Positions 1 through 9,249 of a DNA stretch of 64,000 bases are shown in pieces. Made by a program: the position numbers and the translations under genes. Source of the DNA: Pseudomonas shahriarae (GTDB lineage Bacteria > Pseudomonadota > Gammaproteobacteria > Pseudomonadales > Pseudomonadaceae); the NCBI RefSeq assembly GCF_014268455.2, contig NZ_CP077085.1:4071001-4135000 (forward strand), given 5' to 3'. The notes beneath the pieces were generated by a model that made no database searches, was not told the DNA's origin, and worked only from the letters and a program-made list of their open reading frames with translations. Numbering within the stretch: the first letter of the stretch is position 1; every line of letters begins with the position of its first letter.

Positions 1-285
1 GCTCTCGCGCAACATCGCCTTGGCTTCGTCGAGACGCGCGGCCGCGATGCCGATATCGTGGTTGGCCGCCAGCGCCTGCTGGATCAATTGGCTGAGGGCC
101 GGCTCATCGAACACACGCCACCACTGCACCTCGACATCGCCCGTACCAAGACCGGCAATGGGCGCGCCGAAGCTTGCTGGCCGTTGCGCGGCGGGCAACA
201 CCGGCGCGGAGTAATCGGGCCCGACTGCGGTGCAGCCAGCCAGCAGGAGCGACGACACCAGAAACGCTTGATAGGCCAATTTCAT
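1..285 (-). CDS. RND efflux outer-membrane factor lipoprotein (N-terminal part)
   Basis: Outer-membrane channel of a tripartite RND pump, OprM/NodT family; only the first 95 codons lie in the window. The start is an ATG at 285 that overlaps the pump stop codon (ATGA) and has GGAGGAG just upstream. The product opens with a lipoprotein signal ending in the lipobox LLLAGC, followed by VGPDY, which is typical of the family after the lipidated Cys. Translational coupling to the pump gene shows it is the third gene of the operon. The protein should sit in the outer membrane as a trimer that docks on the adaptor encoded at 3446-4612. Confidence 0.9.
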   Translation of the reverse strand, partial: MKLAYQAFLVSSLLLAGCTAVGPDYSAPVLPAAQRPASFGAPIAGLGTGDVEVQWWRVFDEPALSQLIQQALAANHDIGIAAARLDEAKAMLRES

Positions 286-3200
286 GACACGCGCTCCTCC
301 AACTGCAGCTTCGGACTCGAAACCTTGCGCAGCGCAAGGCTGCGCATCACCACGTAGAACACCGGCGTCAGGAACAGACCGAACAGGGTCACCCCCAACA
401 TCCCGGCAAACACCGCAACCCCCATGGCATGGCGCATCTCGGCCCCGGCGCCGCTGGCAAATACCAGCGGCACCACACCGGCGATGAACGCCAGCGAGGT
501 CATCAGAATCGGTCGCAAGCGCAACTGGCACGCGTGGATAACCGCTTCCAGCGGGTTGGCGCCTTCGGCTTCAAGGCTGCGAGCGAACTCGACAATCAGG
601 ATGGCGTTTTTCGCAGCCAGGCCGACCAGTACCACCAGCCCGATCTGTACAAACACGTTGTTGTCGCCGTCCACCAACCAAACGCCGATGATCGCGCTGA
701 GCAGACACATGGGCACAATCAGCAAGACCGCCAGGGGCAACAACCAACTGTTGTATTGCGCGGCCAGGATCAGATAGGCCAGCAACACACACAGCGGGAA
801 AATGAACAGCGCCGATGACCCGGCGAGCTTTTGCTGGTAGGTCAAGTCCGTCCATTCATAGGTCACGCCCTCGGGCAGTACCTCTTGTGCCAGGCGCTCC
901 ATGAGTGCCACGGCCTGCCCGGAACTGACCCCAGGCATCGCTCCGCCAGAGATGTCGGCCGAAGGATAGCCGTTGTAATGAATCACCCGATCGGGCCCGG
1001 AACTCGGTGTAACGGTGACAAACGCCGACAACGGCAGCATGTCCCCGGCCGCGTTGCGCACCTGCAGGCGGCCGATGGCTTCGGCCTGCATACGGTGGTC
1101 CGCATCGGCCTGGGCAGTCACCTTGTAGGTGCGGCCGAACCGGTTGAAGTCGTTGACGTACAGCGAACCGAGGTAGACCTGCAAAGACTCGAACACATCC
1201 GCCAGTCGCACCCCCTGGCTCTTGACCTGGGTGCGGTCGATATCGACATTCAGTTGGGGCGCGTTGACGTCCAGGCTGGTCATCAACCCGGCGACCTGGC
1301 CCGACTCGGTGGCTTTTGTCATCAGCACCTGGGTCTGCTGCACCAGAGCCTGGAGCCCGACCCCACCCCGGTCCTCAACCTGCAGCTTGAAGCCTCCGGT
1401 CACTCCAAGACCGGGCACTGGCGGCGGTGGGAATACACCGAGGAAACCGTCGGGAATGCTCGCGAACTTGGCTTGCAGGCGCCCGGCGATGGCGACCGCA
1501 GCCATGTCGGGAGAAGTACGCTCCTTGAACGGATCGAGCATAACGAACATTACGGCAGCATTCGGTACGTTAACGAAGCCGTTGACCGACAGCCCAGGGA
1601 ACGCCACCACGCTTTCGACGCCCGGCTCATCCAGGGCGATTTTCGACATCTGCCGCACCACCGCATCGGTACGATCCAGGGAGGCCGCATTGGGCAACTG
1701 GGCGATACCGACCAGGTAGTACTTGTCTTGCATCGGCACGAAGCCCGCCGGTACAGCGTTGAAACCAAACCAGGTCAGCGCCAGCAAGCCGCCATACACC
1801 AACAGCGCCGCGCCGCGACGACCCGCGACCTTGCGCACCGTGTTGCCATACGCCTGCGGTGCCCGCTGGAACGGCCGGCTCAGCACTTGCACCAGATGCG
1901 CGGCGCGACCGCGCAGGCTGCGCGGGTCATGCACCACCGCAGCGTCGCGCGGGCGCAGCAACAGGCCGGCGAGTGCCGGGCTGAGGGTCAAGGAGTTGAC
2001 CGCCGACAGGATCGTGGAAATCGCGATGGTCAGCGCGAACTGCCGATAGAACTCACCTTGCAGGCCACTGAGGAAGGCGGTGGGGATGAACACCGCAGCG
2101 AGTACCGAGGTGATCGCAATAATCGGCCCGGTGACCTCGCCCATCGCTCGCCGCGCAGCCTGCGTCGGCTCCTCGCCGTTCTCGATATGCCGCTCGACGT
2201 TCTCGACCACCACGATTGCATCGTCGACCACAATCCCGATGGACAGGACCAGGCCGAACAACGACAAGGTATTGAGGGAGAAGCCCATCAGATGCATGAC
2301 CGCAAAGGTGCCGATGATCGACACCGGCACGGCCATCAACGGGATCAGCGACGCACGCCAGTTACGCAGGAACACCACCACCACGAGGACCACCAGCAGG
2401 ATCGCTTCCATCAGGGTGATGGCCACTGACTCCAGCGATGCACGCACAAACACTGTCGGGTCATAGGCAATCCGCGACACCATACCCTCGGGGAAATTGG
2501 CCTCCAGACGCTGCATGGTATCGCGCACCGCTTGCGCCACATCCAGCGCGTTGGCGCCCGGGCTCTGGATGATCTGCAGGGCAACGGCCGGCTCGCCGTC
2601 CAACAGGCTGCGCAGCGCGTAGGCATCGGCGCCCATTTCGACACGGGCCACATCGCGCAGACGCGTCACCTGGCCGTTATCACCGGTGCGAATGATGATG
2701 TCGCCAAACTGCTCCTCGTCCGTCAGGCGCCCGAGGGTATTGACCGTGACCTGGAACGCCGCGCTGGAGTCAGGCGCCTGGCCGACCGAGCCGGCCGCCA
2801 CTTGCACGTTTTGCTCACGCACTGCGGTAATTACATCGCCTGCGGTCAAGCCACGGGCGGCGATCAGGTCCGGGTCGAGCCACAGACGCATGCTGTACTC
2901 GCCCGCCCCCCACACCAGCACGTCGTTGATCCCCGGAATCCGCGACAGCTCGTCGCGCACCTGGAGGTAGGCATAGTTGGAGATGTAGAGCGGGTCATAA
3001 CGTTGGTCGGGCGACAGCAGGTGGACCACCATGAGGATGTCCGGGGAGGTCTTCTGCGTAACCACGCCCAGGCGCTGCACCTCTTCGGGCAAACGCGGCA
3101 GGGCCCGCGAGACGCGGTTTTGCACCTGGATCTGCGCCATGTCCGCGTTGGTGCCCTGGGCGAAGGTCGCGGTGAGGATCATGCGGCCATCGGTCGCCGA

Positions 3201-3449
3201 TTGCGACGTCATATACAGCATGCCCTCGACGCCCGTGATCACCTGCTCAAGGGGCGCCGCCACCGTCTCGGCGATCACCTGGGGGTTGGCGCCCGGATAA
3301 GAAGCCGTCACTTGCACCGTGGGCGGCGTCACGGCGGGGTATTCGCTGAGAGGCAAATGAAAGAAGGCCACGATGCCGGCGATCATCATTAACACCGACA
3401 GCACGATGGCGAAGATCGGCCGGTCAATGAAAAAGCGTGGGAAGCTCAT
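282..3449 (-). CDS. RND multidrug efflux inner-membrane permease (HAE1 family)
   Basis: Proton-driven drug exporter of 1055 residues, the usual length for AcrB/MexF-type pumps. Seen in sequence: N-terminus MSFPRFFIDRPIFAIVLS, the TM4 proton-relay pair Asp409-Asp410 in VDDAIVVVEN, the TM10 Lys947 in GLAAKNAIL, and two large periplasmic loops between TM1-2 and TM7-8. It overlaps the adaptor gene upstream and the outer-membrane factor downstream by 4 bp each (ATGA), so the three are co-translated. The sequence style is closest to MexF-like pumps, but the exact orthologue (and so its substrates) cannot be assigned by eye. No regulator gene lies next to the operon in this window. Confidence 0.93.
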   Translation of the reverse strand: MSFPRFFIDRPIFAIVLSVLMMIAGIVAFFHLPLSEYPAVTPPTVQVTASYPGANPQVIAETVAAPLEQVITGVEGMLYMTSQSATDGRMILTATFAQGTNADMAQIQVQNRVSRALPRLPEEVQRLGVVTQKTSPDILMVVHLLSPDQRYDPLYISNYAYLQVRDELSRIPGINDVLVWGAGEYSMRLWLDPDLIAARGLTAGDVITAVREQNVQVAAGSVGQAPDSSAAFQVTVNTLGRLTDEEQFGDIIIRTGDNGQVTRLRDVARVEMGADAYALRSLLDGEPAVALQIIQSPGANALDVAQAVRDTMQRLEANFPEGMVSRIAYDPTVFVRASLESVAITLMEAILLVVLVVVVFLRNWRASLIPLMAVPVSIIGTFAVMHLMGFSLNTLSLFGLVLSIGIVVDDAIVVVENVERHIENGEEPTQAARRAMGEVTGPIIAITSVLAAVFIPTAFLSGLQGEFYRQFALTIAISTILSAVNSLTLSPALAGLLLRPRDAAVVHDPRSLRGRAAHLVQVLSRPFQRAPQAYGNTVRKVAGRRGAALLVYGGLLALTWFGFNAVPAGFVPMQDKYYLVGIAQLPNAASLDRTDAVVRQMSKIALDEPGVESVVAFPGLSVNGFVNVPNAAVMFVMLDPFKERTSPDMAAVAIAGRLQAKFASIPDGFLGVFPPPPVPGLGVTGGFKLQVEDRGGVGLQALVQQTQVLMTKATESGQVAGLMTSLDVNAPQLNVDIDRTQVKSQGVRLADVFESLQVYLGSLYVNDFNRFGRTYKVTAQADADHRMQAEAIGRLQVRNAAGDMLPLSAFVTVTPSSGPDRVIHYNGYPSADISGGAMPGVSSGQAVALMERLAQEVLPEGVTYEWTDLTYQQKLAGSSALFIFPLCVLLAYLILAAQYNSWLLPLAVLLIVPMCLLSAIIGVWLVDGDNNVFVQIGLVVLVGLAAKNAILIVEFARSLEAEGANPLEAVIHACQLRLRPILMTSLAFIAGVVPLVFASGAGAEMRHAMGVAVFAGMLGVTLFGLFLTPVFYVVMRSLALRKVSSPKLQLEERVS

Positions 3450-4612
3450 TGCACGCCCCCCAACACCAACGGCGCATCCAACGGCGCCCCATCAATCCTG
3501 GCGGCCAATGGCGTCACCTGCATGCCGGGGCGCACCAGCCCCTTGACGACAATGCGTTCACCCGGTTGCAGGCCCTGCTCAATCACGCGCAAGCCGTTGG
3601 CCATCGGCCCCAGTTCGACGGGACGGTATTCGGTCTTGTCGTCTGCGCCGACCACCAGCACATAGCGGCGGCCCTGGTCAGTGCCAATCGAGTGGTCGGC
3701 CACCAACACCCGGGGTTGCGGCGCGCCGATGTCCAGCTTGACCTTGGCGAACAGCCCCGGCGTCAGGCGCCCATCCGGGTTGTCGACCACGGCACGCGCA
3801 CGCACTGTGCCGGTCTTGCGGTCGGCCGCATTGGCCAGGAAGTCCACCCGCCCGGCGCGTGCATAGCTTGCATCGTTAAGCATCGCCACCATGACCCTGG
3901 CGGCCTTTTCCCCTTTCGACGCAGCAACCTCCCGAGTCGCGGCAAGCGAGCGCAGATAGGTGCGCTCGTCGACATCGAAATACACATGCAGCGGGTCGAT
4001 GGAAACGATCGTCGTCAGCGGCGTCACCCCACGGGTGACGTAGTTGCCCTCGGTGACAAGGGCACGGTCGACACGCCCGCTGATGGGCGCAGTGACGCGG
4101 GTGTAGCTCAAGTCCAGTTGTGCGGCATCCAGCGCGGCCTTGGCGGCGTCGACCTGAGCCCTGCCGGCATTCAACGAGGCGATGGCGCTGTCGAGACGAT
4201 CCCGCGCCACCACCTTTTTAGCGAACAGTTGCTCAGCCCGACCATGCTCGGCCTGGGCCAGCAATGCATTGGCCTCAGCCTCACGCAAACGGCCCTTGGC
4301 AGCGTTCAGCGCCGCCTGGAACTCCCGTGGGTCGATCATAAACAAAAGGCTGCCCTTGGCCACGGATTGCCCTTCAGGCACGCTGACACTTTGCAGATAA
4401 CCACTGACACGCGGGCGCAACTCAACCTGCTCAATCGCGGTCAAGGAACCGGTGTATTCAACAAACGGAGTCACCGGCTGCGCAACCACCTCGGCCACCG
4501 GCACACCAGGCGGCTTGGCGGCATCGGCCGCGGGCGCGCTCTCTTTACAGCCACCCAGCGTGAACACGACAGCTATCGCCACGGCGACCAGGGTTATGCG
4601 CTTGCCGTACAT
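3446..4612 (-). CDS. RND efflux periplasmic adaptor (membrane fusion) lipoprotein
   Basis: HlyD/AcrA-type adaptor of 388 residues that bridges pump and outer-membrane channel. The N-terminus is a lipoprotein signal with lipobox LGGC (Cys22). After it come the barrel-sandwich half-motif (EYTGSLTAIEQVELRPRVSG), a helical hairpin around residues 95-165 and the second lipoyl half (VTAPISGRVDRALV). The start is supported by a strong AAGGAGG six bases before the ATG. First gene of the operon; the pump start overlaps its stop. The promoter must lie in 4613-5080, where no divergent repressor gene is present, unlike many pumps of this type. Confidence 0.92.
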   Translation of the reverse strand: MYGKRITLVAVAIAVVFTLGGCKESAPAADAAKPPGVPVAEVVAQPVTPFVEYTGSLTAIEQVELRPRVSGYLQSVSVPEGQSVAKGSLLFMIDPREFQAALNAAKGRLREAEANALLAQAEHGRAEQLFAKKVVARDRLDSAIASLNAGRAQVDAAKAALDAAQLDLSYTRVTAPISGRVDRALVTEGNYVTRGVTPLTTIVSIDPLHVYFDVDERTYLRSLAATREVAASKGEKAARVMVAMLNDASYARAGRVDFLANAADRKTGTVRARAVVDNPDGRLTPGLFAKVKLDIGAPQPRVLVADHSIGTDQGRRYVLVVGADDKTEYRPVELGPMANGLRVIEQGLQPGERIVVKGLVRPGMQVTPLAARIDGAPLDAPLVLGGVQ

Positions 4613-5079
4613 CGTGTACCTCCTTGTAATTTTCAGGACAAACCAACACTGGAGGTCTTATCCGGCTTGCCATGAGGGGAAGGTCAAGTGTTATGAAAAT
4701 GGCAAGGGGGGGCTGGCAGTAGTCAGGGCGGGACGCAGCGTGAAGCGAGATGTTTGATGTGGGGGGCAAGCCTGATTGGATTTGTTTGCTTCTGCACTGG
4801 CATGTGTTTCTTCACATATGCCGCGTGGGTCTATGTGACCCCTCATCTAGTGACTTCTTAGACTTTCCGGGGGGTACCTGCCGGCCGAACACGAACTACC
4901 AAATTGCCCACGATTCGGGGCACTTGTCGTATGGCCGCGTTCGGCCAGAAGCGGCCCCTCAATGATGTCTATCAAAACAGCGGTATTCATTCCCTGACGG
5001 ACCTCGGTTTAGGTTTTGTACGAAGTTTCGGGACGGTTAGAATCGCCGACATGATTGACTGAAGGCCTGCACGGTATAG
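4613..5079. other. intergenic region upstream of efflux operon
   Basis: About 470 bases without a convincing gene. It must carry the efflux operon promoter on the minus strand. Around 4931-4957 it contains a degenerate copy of the GGCC-rich palindromic repeat found elsewhere in the window (ATGGCCGCGTTCGGCCAGAAG). Short open frames here have no start signals and resemble no family I know. Confidence 0.5.
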
Positions 5080-5082
5080 AGT

Positions 5083-5181
5083 TACGACTCGGATGCATCC
5101 TGTGAATTGATCAAGAACCTGGTTTCTCCCGAGCAGAAGATGGGTCGACGTCGAGCACGCCTTAACGCGCTGCTTACAGTC
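5083..5181 (+). pseudogene. IS5-like transposase N-terminal remnant
   Basis: A short open stretch translates as YDSDASCELIKNLVSPEQ followed by KMGRRRARL. This resembles the start of IS5-family transposases (a Y-DLTD-W-LI-LL-PE pattern, then a basic GRRR segment). An in-frame stop lies directly before it and no catalytic DDE region follows, so at most about 35 codons survive. The resemblance is by eye and partial; a chance match is possible. Confidence 0.35.
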
Positions 5182-5623
5182 GATCAGACTCTTCCTCCGA
5201 AACCAAATACTCAACAAAATCCAAGTAGGAGCCCCATACTTCAGGTGCTGTCATCAGTGATTCTTTACCAATCCGATTAACATCAATCGCATCACACCAG
5301 AGCACTTGCCCCAATTGGGAATTGCAATCCATCACGATCAAACCTTCAGCAGGCTCCCCCAACACAAGATAGTTTGATAAAAGTCGGCCACTGTTTCTCA
5401 AACGCTTCGTTTCATCAAGAACGTTAGTTGGGGATTCCCAACCGATCTGGTGCAGCGGTAAAACATAAATACCACTTCCATCGAAAAACTCCCCAACCAA
5501 TTTGAAGCTATCTGGAAGTGATATTTTCAACTCATGCTCGAGCTTTTCAATAAAATTCGGATCCACCGTGCGAATGCCATTCAACGACTCAAATCGACTC
5601 TTTACCATCTCTAAGCTTGACAT
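5174..5623 (-). CDS. SMI1/KNR4 (SUKH) family protein, probable orphan immunity protein
   Basis: A 149-residue cytosolic protein without signal peptide. The layout fits the SUKH fold: N-terminal helix with IEKLEHELKISLPDSFKLVGEFFDGSGIY, a central segment ending in LVLGEPAEGLIVMDC, and a C-terminal helix SYLDFVEYLVSE. In bacteria such proteins mostly neutralise nuclease or deaminase toxins of CDI and type VI systems. No toxin C-terminus adjoins it here, so it looks like an orphan immunity gene. The region is less GC-rich than the backbone, which suggests acquisition. The ribosome site upstream of the ATG is weak. Confidence 0.7.
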   Translation of the reverse strand: MSSLEMVKSRFESLNGIRTVDPNFIEKLEHELKISLPDSFKLVGEFFDGSGIYVLPLHQIGWESPTNVLDETKRLRNSGRLLSNYLVLGEPAEGLIVMDCNSQLGQVLWCDAIDVNRIGKESLMTAPEVWGSYLDFVEYLVSEEESDRL

Positions 5624-5737
5624 ACCAAACCCGCCGATTTTTTACGCGCCATTGCCAATATTCTCACATGCCCTGCACTTTAACTTATGCAGCGGATAGG
5701 AAATCGGGGGGGATTCGTCCTGTTTACGATGCAGCAA

Positions 5738-6274
5738 TCATGTGACTGCTTTCCAACAGCGGAGATACCAGGGCTCGTTAGACTGCCGCTCTCGCAGCAT
5801 TTTGAGATTCTCGGCAACCTGCATGGCTTGTTCAAGAAGCAAAGCATTCTCCTCATAAGCACATGGATCATTGGTGCCCTGGTACAATTGCCCGCCCTGC
5901 GAAACGTCTCTCACAACACTATCTGCAAGCTGATAGAACCTGACAATGAGGGCTGCTTGTTCCGCATCCAAGCAACCGATGTTTTGAATGTTCCCGGCGT
6001 AAACCCGGCAGTAATGGTCTGCCACTGATATACGGTACTCCTCGGCTGGCTTGGACGGGTCGCTGCGATAAAATTCTGCGCGCACTCTCAAATCTTGCAA
6101 AAAGTGCCGATGTCTCGTTATCTCCGTTAGCGCCATGATCTCCGAGTAGATAGCTCGACCAACTGTGCTTTGCTCCCGAGACAGCTTTAGCCACCAGGCA
6201 AGGATCGCCAAGACCACAGGCAGTGAAAATTTGACTACTTCGTCCATGCGCCCTCTCAGTTGCGTGAATGTCAA
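5738..6274 (-). CDS. uncharacterised protein with one N-terminal membrane segment
   Basis: A 178-residue product with a hydrophobic segment at about residues 14-29 (VVKFSLPVVLAILAWWL) and a mostly alpha-helical, charged remainder that would be cytoplasmic if the N-terminus faces outward. It has no family motif I recognise. It lies between the SUKH gene and another uncharacterised gene on the same strand, with gaps over 100 bp on both sides, so co-transcription is not obvious. Base composition is lower in GC than the flanking core genes. The reading frame is open and well bounded, so a real gene is more likely than not. Confidence 0.6.
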   Translation of the reverse strand: MTFTQLRGRMDEVVKFSLPVVLAILAWWLKLSREQSTVGRAIYSEIMALTEITRHRHFLQDLRVRAEFYRSDPSKPAEEYRISVADHYCRVYAGNIQNIGCLDAEQAALIVRFYQLADSVVRDVSQGGQLYQGTNDPCAYEENALLLEQAMQVAENLKMLRERQSNEPWYLRCWKAVT

Positions 6275-6380
6275 AAGGAAGCCTCAAGTGCTTTTTTTTC
6301 AGCCCGCGTCAGCCTTAATTAAAGCTCGTGCACGAAAATTTGCTGGAGAAATAGCGGCCCTCATGAATTTAAAAATATCG

Positions 6381-6411
6381 AGCGGCCGCGTTTGGCCGAT
6401 TGCAGCCCATC
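6381..6411. repeat. palindromic GGCC repeat, partial copy
   Basis: AGCGGCCGCGTTTGGCCGATTG followed by CAGCCC matches one arm of the dispersed hairpin repeat whose best copy is at 16896-16943. It lies in the 255-base gap between two uncharacterised genes. Confidence 0.5.
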
Positions 6412-6529
6412 TTGACGGGTAGTTTTTTGAAAATTGGCACCCCATTATCGGCCCCAATTTTTCGAGGCTGATAATTGACTATTTTTCGCCGAAGAGTCCT
6501 CCTGGCTTGGGTCGAAGGCGTCGATACGA

Positions 6530-7261
6530 CTACCACCGCTTCCACCACGCCTTCTGAGCAACCATCTTAGACGCCAGCGAGGCGATCTTAGAGCCTGCAA
6601 TCTTTATCGGAGCGACCTCCATACCATCGAAGCTACCTAGACCCAGAGGGGGGCTTTCTGCTTGTAGAAAGCGAGTGGTTTCTGCTGAAGCCACCGCATG
6701 CAGTAACGACGAAGGCGCTATATTCCGACTCAAGACGTGAATACCACTCTCCGGGTCATGTAGACCACTTGCGTCGGTGCCTTCCACGCCATCTATCAGA
6801 AGCGGTTGGATCAAGACCGTCCCAAGCTCATAGGTGATATCCAGATCACCGCAAACGCAACGCAGCCTTTGCAGTTCACCATTCGACGATACGCACACAA
6901 AATCCAGCCCGTCGTCATCTGTGCAAAAGCTGCAAACGCGTAATTGAAGGCTTTTGCTTAGCGCTAAATTCACATTCAGGAAAGCTCTCTTGAAGTAGCC
7001 GGCCAGCTGAGCATCCTTAAGCAATTTGTATACCCGCGATAGAGCTGCCAATTCTTGAGGGAGCTCAAGCGGTACATCATTAATAGGTGGCATAGATGTA
7101 AAGGGCCATTTCCGTTCTTCGCCAGCCTTAAACGTGTCTAAGTAGAACGACGTGGCGCTTTCATCCTGGTGCAATGACCACCCAATACTCATCGGCAAAG
7201 TAGAAAGTGGCTCTAGCTCCGGCTTCACATTCATCGCGTGAGCAACGACAAGGTACCCCAT
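6530..7261 (-). CDS. uncharacterised protein with Cys cluster and Trp-rich C-terminal tail
   Basis: A 243-residue soluble protein of unknown family. Visible features are a cysteine cluster (Cys110 and Cys113 as CSFC, Cys123, Cys135 and Cys137 as CVC) that could bind a metal, and a C-terminal tail KAWWKRW. A closely similar tail, KAWWQIW plus Lys, ends the solenoid protein encoded at 9250-11574 on the other side of the IS element. The gene starts 73 bp from the IS left end and diverges from that operon, so the two may have shared an intergenic region before the IS inserted. No function can be assigned. Confidence 0.6.
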   Translation of the reverse strand: MGYLVVAHAMNVKPELEPLSTLPMSIGWSLHQDESATSFYLDTFKAGEERKWPFTSMPPINDVPLELPQELAALSRVYKLLKDAQLAGYFKRAFLNVNLALSKSLQLRVCSFCTDDDGLDFVCVSSNGELQRLRCVCGDLDITYELGTVLIQPLLIDGVEGTDASGLHDPESGIHVLSRNIAPSSLLHAVASAETTRFLQAESPPLGLGSFDGMEVAPIKIAGSKIASLASKMVAQKAWWKRW

Positions 7262-7326
7262 TGTTTAGATCCTTCAGGTACAGGGCTGAATTGCTCCAAG
7301 CATAGTCGATACTTGAGTGTGCGCTA

Positions 7327-7334
7327 TTGGCCGA
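7327..7334. repeat. left flank of IS1182 insertion (possible target duplication)
   Basis: TTGGCCGA abuts the left inverted repeat, and TCGGCCGA (8940-8947) abuts the right one, a 7-of-8 direct repeat. Both belong to the GGCC palindromic repeat, so the match may reflect the target's own palindrome rather than a true duplication. Confidence 0.4.
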
Positions 7335-8939
7335 TTCTGTTGAAAAAGTAGCTCCCCTGGCTGGCCTCCGGCAAAATCTCCGCATTGGCCAGCAGGGAAG
7401 CACGCAACATGATGGGACAGTTATCGAGTGGGCAGGAGCGACTGTTTTACTCGTTCAACCTTGAAGATCACATCCCAGCCACTCACCTTCTACGCAACAT
7501 TGATCGGTGTCTTGATCTGAGCGACCTGCGCCATTACCTCGCCGATTTCTATAGCCCGATTGGGCGTCCGTCGATTGATCCTGAACTGATGATCCGCATG
7601 CTGATCGTCGGCTACTGCTATGGCATCCGCTCCGAACGGCGGTTGTGCGAAGAGGCCCATTTGAACCTGGCGTATCGCTGGTTCTGCCGATTGAGCCTTG
7701 AAGATGAAGTCCCCAACCACTCGACCTTTTCCAAAAATCGACACGGCCGTTTTCGGGACAGTGATCTGTTTCGCTGGTTGTTCAATGAAGTGCTGCGTCG
7801 CTGCATGGACGCTGGTCTGGTCAAGGGCGAAGGTTTTGCCGTGGACGCCAGCATTATCAAAGCGGATGCGAGTCGGCAGCGCGGCGCACCGGGTGGTGAA
7901 CCGGTCAACTGGAGCGATCCGGTTCTGAGGACCCGCGCCGTGCGTGAGTACCTTGAGGCACTTGATGAAGAGGCTTTGGCCGAAACGCTGCCGAAGCGCC
8001 TGTCGCTGACGGATCCTCAAGCCCGCTGGACCGCTGCTCCAGGAGGCCCAGCTTTCTACGCTTACTCCACGAATTATCTGATCGATACAGAGCACGGCGT
8101 GATCATGGATGTGGAACCCACACCGGCTCATCGAACCGCAGAAGTCGAGAGCACCAAGACGATGATCGAACGGGTCGAAGCGCAGTTCGACATCAAGCCG
8201 GAGCGCCTCATTGGCGATACTGCTTACGGTACAGCGCCGATGCTGGCCTGGATGGTGGAGGAAAAAGACATCGAGCCGCATGTGCCGGTGTGGGACAAAA
8301 CCGAGCGCAAGAACGACAGTTTTTCGAGCAACGATTTCCACTGGAATGAAGAGGCTGAGGAATACCGCTGCCCGGCCGGCAACCCATTGCGCAGCGAATG
8401 GCGAGCCTTCAAGAATGAGCGTTCACACGTCACCAAAGCCAACACCATTATCTTCCGATCCCGGCAGACCGACTGCGCTACGTGTCCGATGAAAGCCAAG
8501 TGCTGCCCGAACACCGCGTTCCGCAAGATCGCTCGCAGCGTCCATGAAGCCGCTCGCGATGTGGCTCGGCGCATTGCAGCAACGCCGGCATATCAGCGCT
8601 CTCGCCACGAACGTAAAAAAGTCGAAATGTTGTTTGCCCACCTCAAGCGCATCCTGAAATTGGATCGCCTGAGACTACGTGGCATGAGTGGTGCGACGGA
8701 TGAATTCACGCTGGCCGCTGCGGTGCAGAACCTGCGACGGCTGGCCAAATTTTCATCTCAAGGGCCACCAGTCACGGGATAGGTGCGCCTGCACCAAGCA
8801 AAAAACCTCAAATTAACCCAATAACAGAGCAGCAAAGGTCACCGAAGGGCCGAAAAACCACTCAATGTGGTGAGTAGGTTCTCCGGTGGTGGTCGTGCCT
8901 GAGTTCAGGCGATCTGAAAATCCGACTTTTTCAACAGAA
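7335..8939 (+). mobile_element. IS1182-family insertion sequence
   Basis: A complete element of 1605 bp. Perfect 15-bp terminal inverted repeats are visible: TTCTGTTGAAAAAGT at 7335-7349 and its complement at 8925-8939. A single intact transposase gene fills the interior. The element splits a copy of the palindromic GGCC repeat, whose two halves lie at about 7316-7334 and 8940-8990. Intact ends and an uninterrupted gene suggest recent arrival. Confidence 0.85.
7409..8782 (+). CDS. IS1182-family transposase
   Basis: DDE transposase of 457 residues from the internal ATG at 7409 (MMGQLSSGQERLFYSF). The open frame extends 24 bases further upstream, but family members begin at this motif. Seen: the N-terminal helix-turn-helix region with the signature GRPSIDPELMIRMLIVGYCYG, the first catalytic Asp in VDASIIKADASR, the second in LIGDTAYGT, a Cys cluster (CATCPMKAKCC) and a C-terminal segment HERKKVEMLFAHLKRIL that supplies the Glu. 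No frameshift or stop interrupts it, so the protein should be functional. Confidence 0.9.
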   Translation: MMGQLSSGQERLFYSFNLEDHIPATHLLRNIDRCLDLSDLRHYLADFYSPIGRPSIDPELMIRMLIVGYCYGIRSERRLCEEAHLNLAYRWFCRLSLEDEVPNHSTFSKNRHGRFRDSDLFRWLFNEVLRRCMDAGLVKGEGFAVDASIIKADASRQRGAPGGEPVNWSDPVLRTRAVREYLEALDEEALAETLPKRLSLTDPQARWTAAPGGPAFYAYSTNYLIDTEHGVIMDVEPTPAHRTAEVESTKTMIERVEAQFDIKPERLIGDTAYGTAPMLAWMVEEKDIEPHVPVWDKTERKNDSFSSNDFHWNEEAEEYRCPAGNPLRSEWRAFKNERSHVTKANTIIFRSRQTDCATCPMKAKCCPNTAFRKIARSVHEAARDVARRIAATPAYQRSRHERKKVEMLFAHLKRILKLDRLRLRGMSGATDEFTLAAAVQNLRRLAKFSSQGPPVTG

Positions 8940-8940
8940 T

Positions 8941-8990
8941 CGGCCGAAAGCCGACGGTCGCGAACGGCAGCAATTGGCCAGAATCAGCCT
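8941..8990. repeat. right half of IS-interrupted palindromic repeat
   Basis: The sequence CGGCCGAAAGCCGACGG continues to GGCAGCAATTGGCCAGAAT. Joined to the left flank at 7316-7334, it would rebuild a hairpin repeat like the copy at 16896-16943. Confidence 0.5.
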
Positions 8991-9249
8991 TCTGAAGTGC
9001 CGACCAATCTGCGGGCGATTCGCAGTTTCGACCCGCTGCATGCACGTTAATCACTGACTTTGCCCCCCCGCGCACTCTTGGTTTTTTAAACGCCAGCTGG
9101 TAGCGTTCGGCACCTCGCTGTATTGCCCGATCCCTTTCTTCATTCGTGACCTGTAAAAGGCAGACGTGCACGAGAACCGTTGCCCCACTCGAGGGCACTG
9201 ACGCAGGACGCATCGGGCGATGCACAGTCATTCGCAAATGGAGTTCACA

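Noticed and set aside
831..2429. A 532-codon plus-strand frame across the RND pump gene
   Set aside because: Antisense shadow of a well-conserved pump; product rich in His, Arg and Gln with no domain.
4750..5217. Short frames upstream of the efflux operon as a possible pump regulator
   Set aside because: None has a helix-turn-helix, a ribosome site or a regulator-like length.
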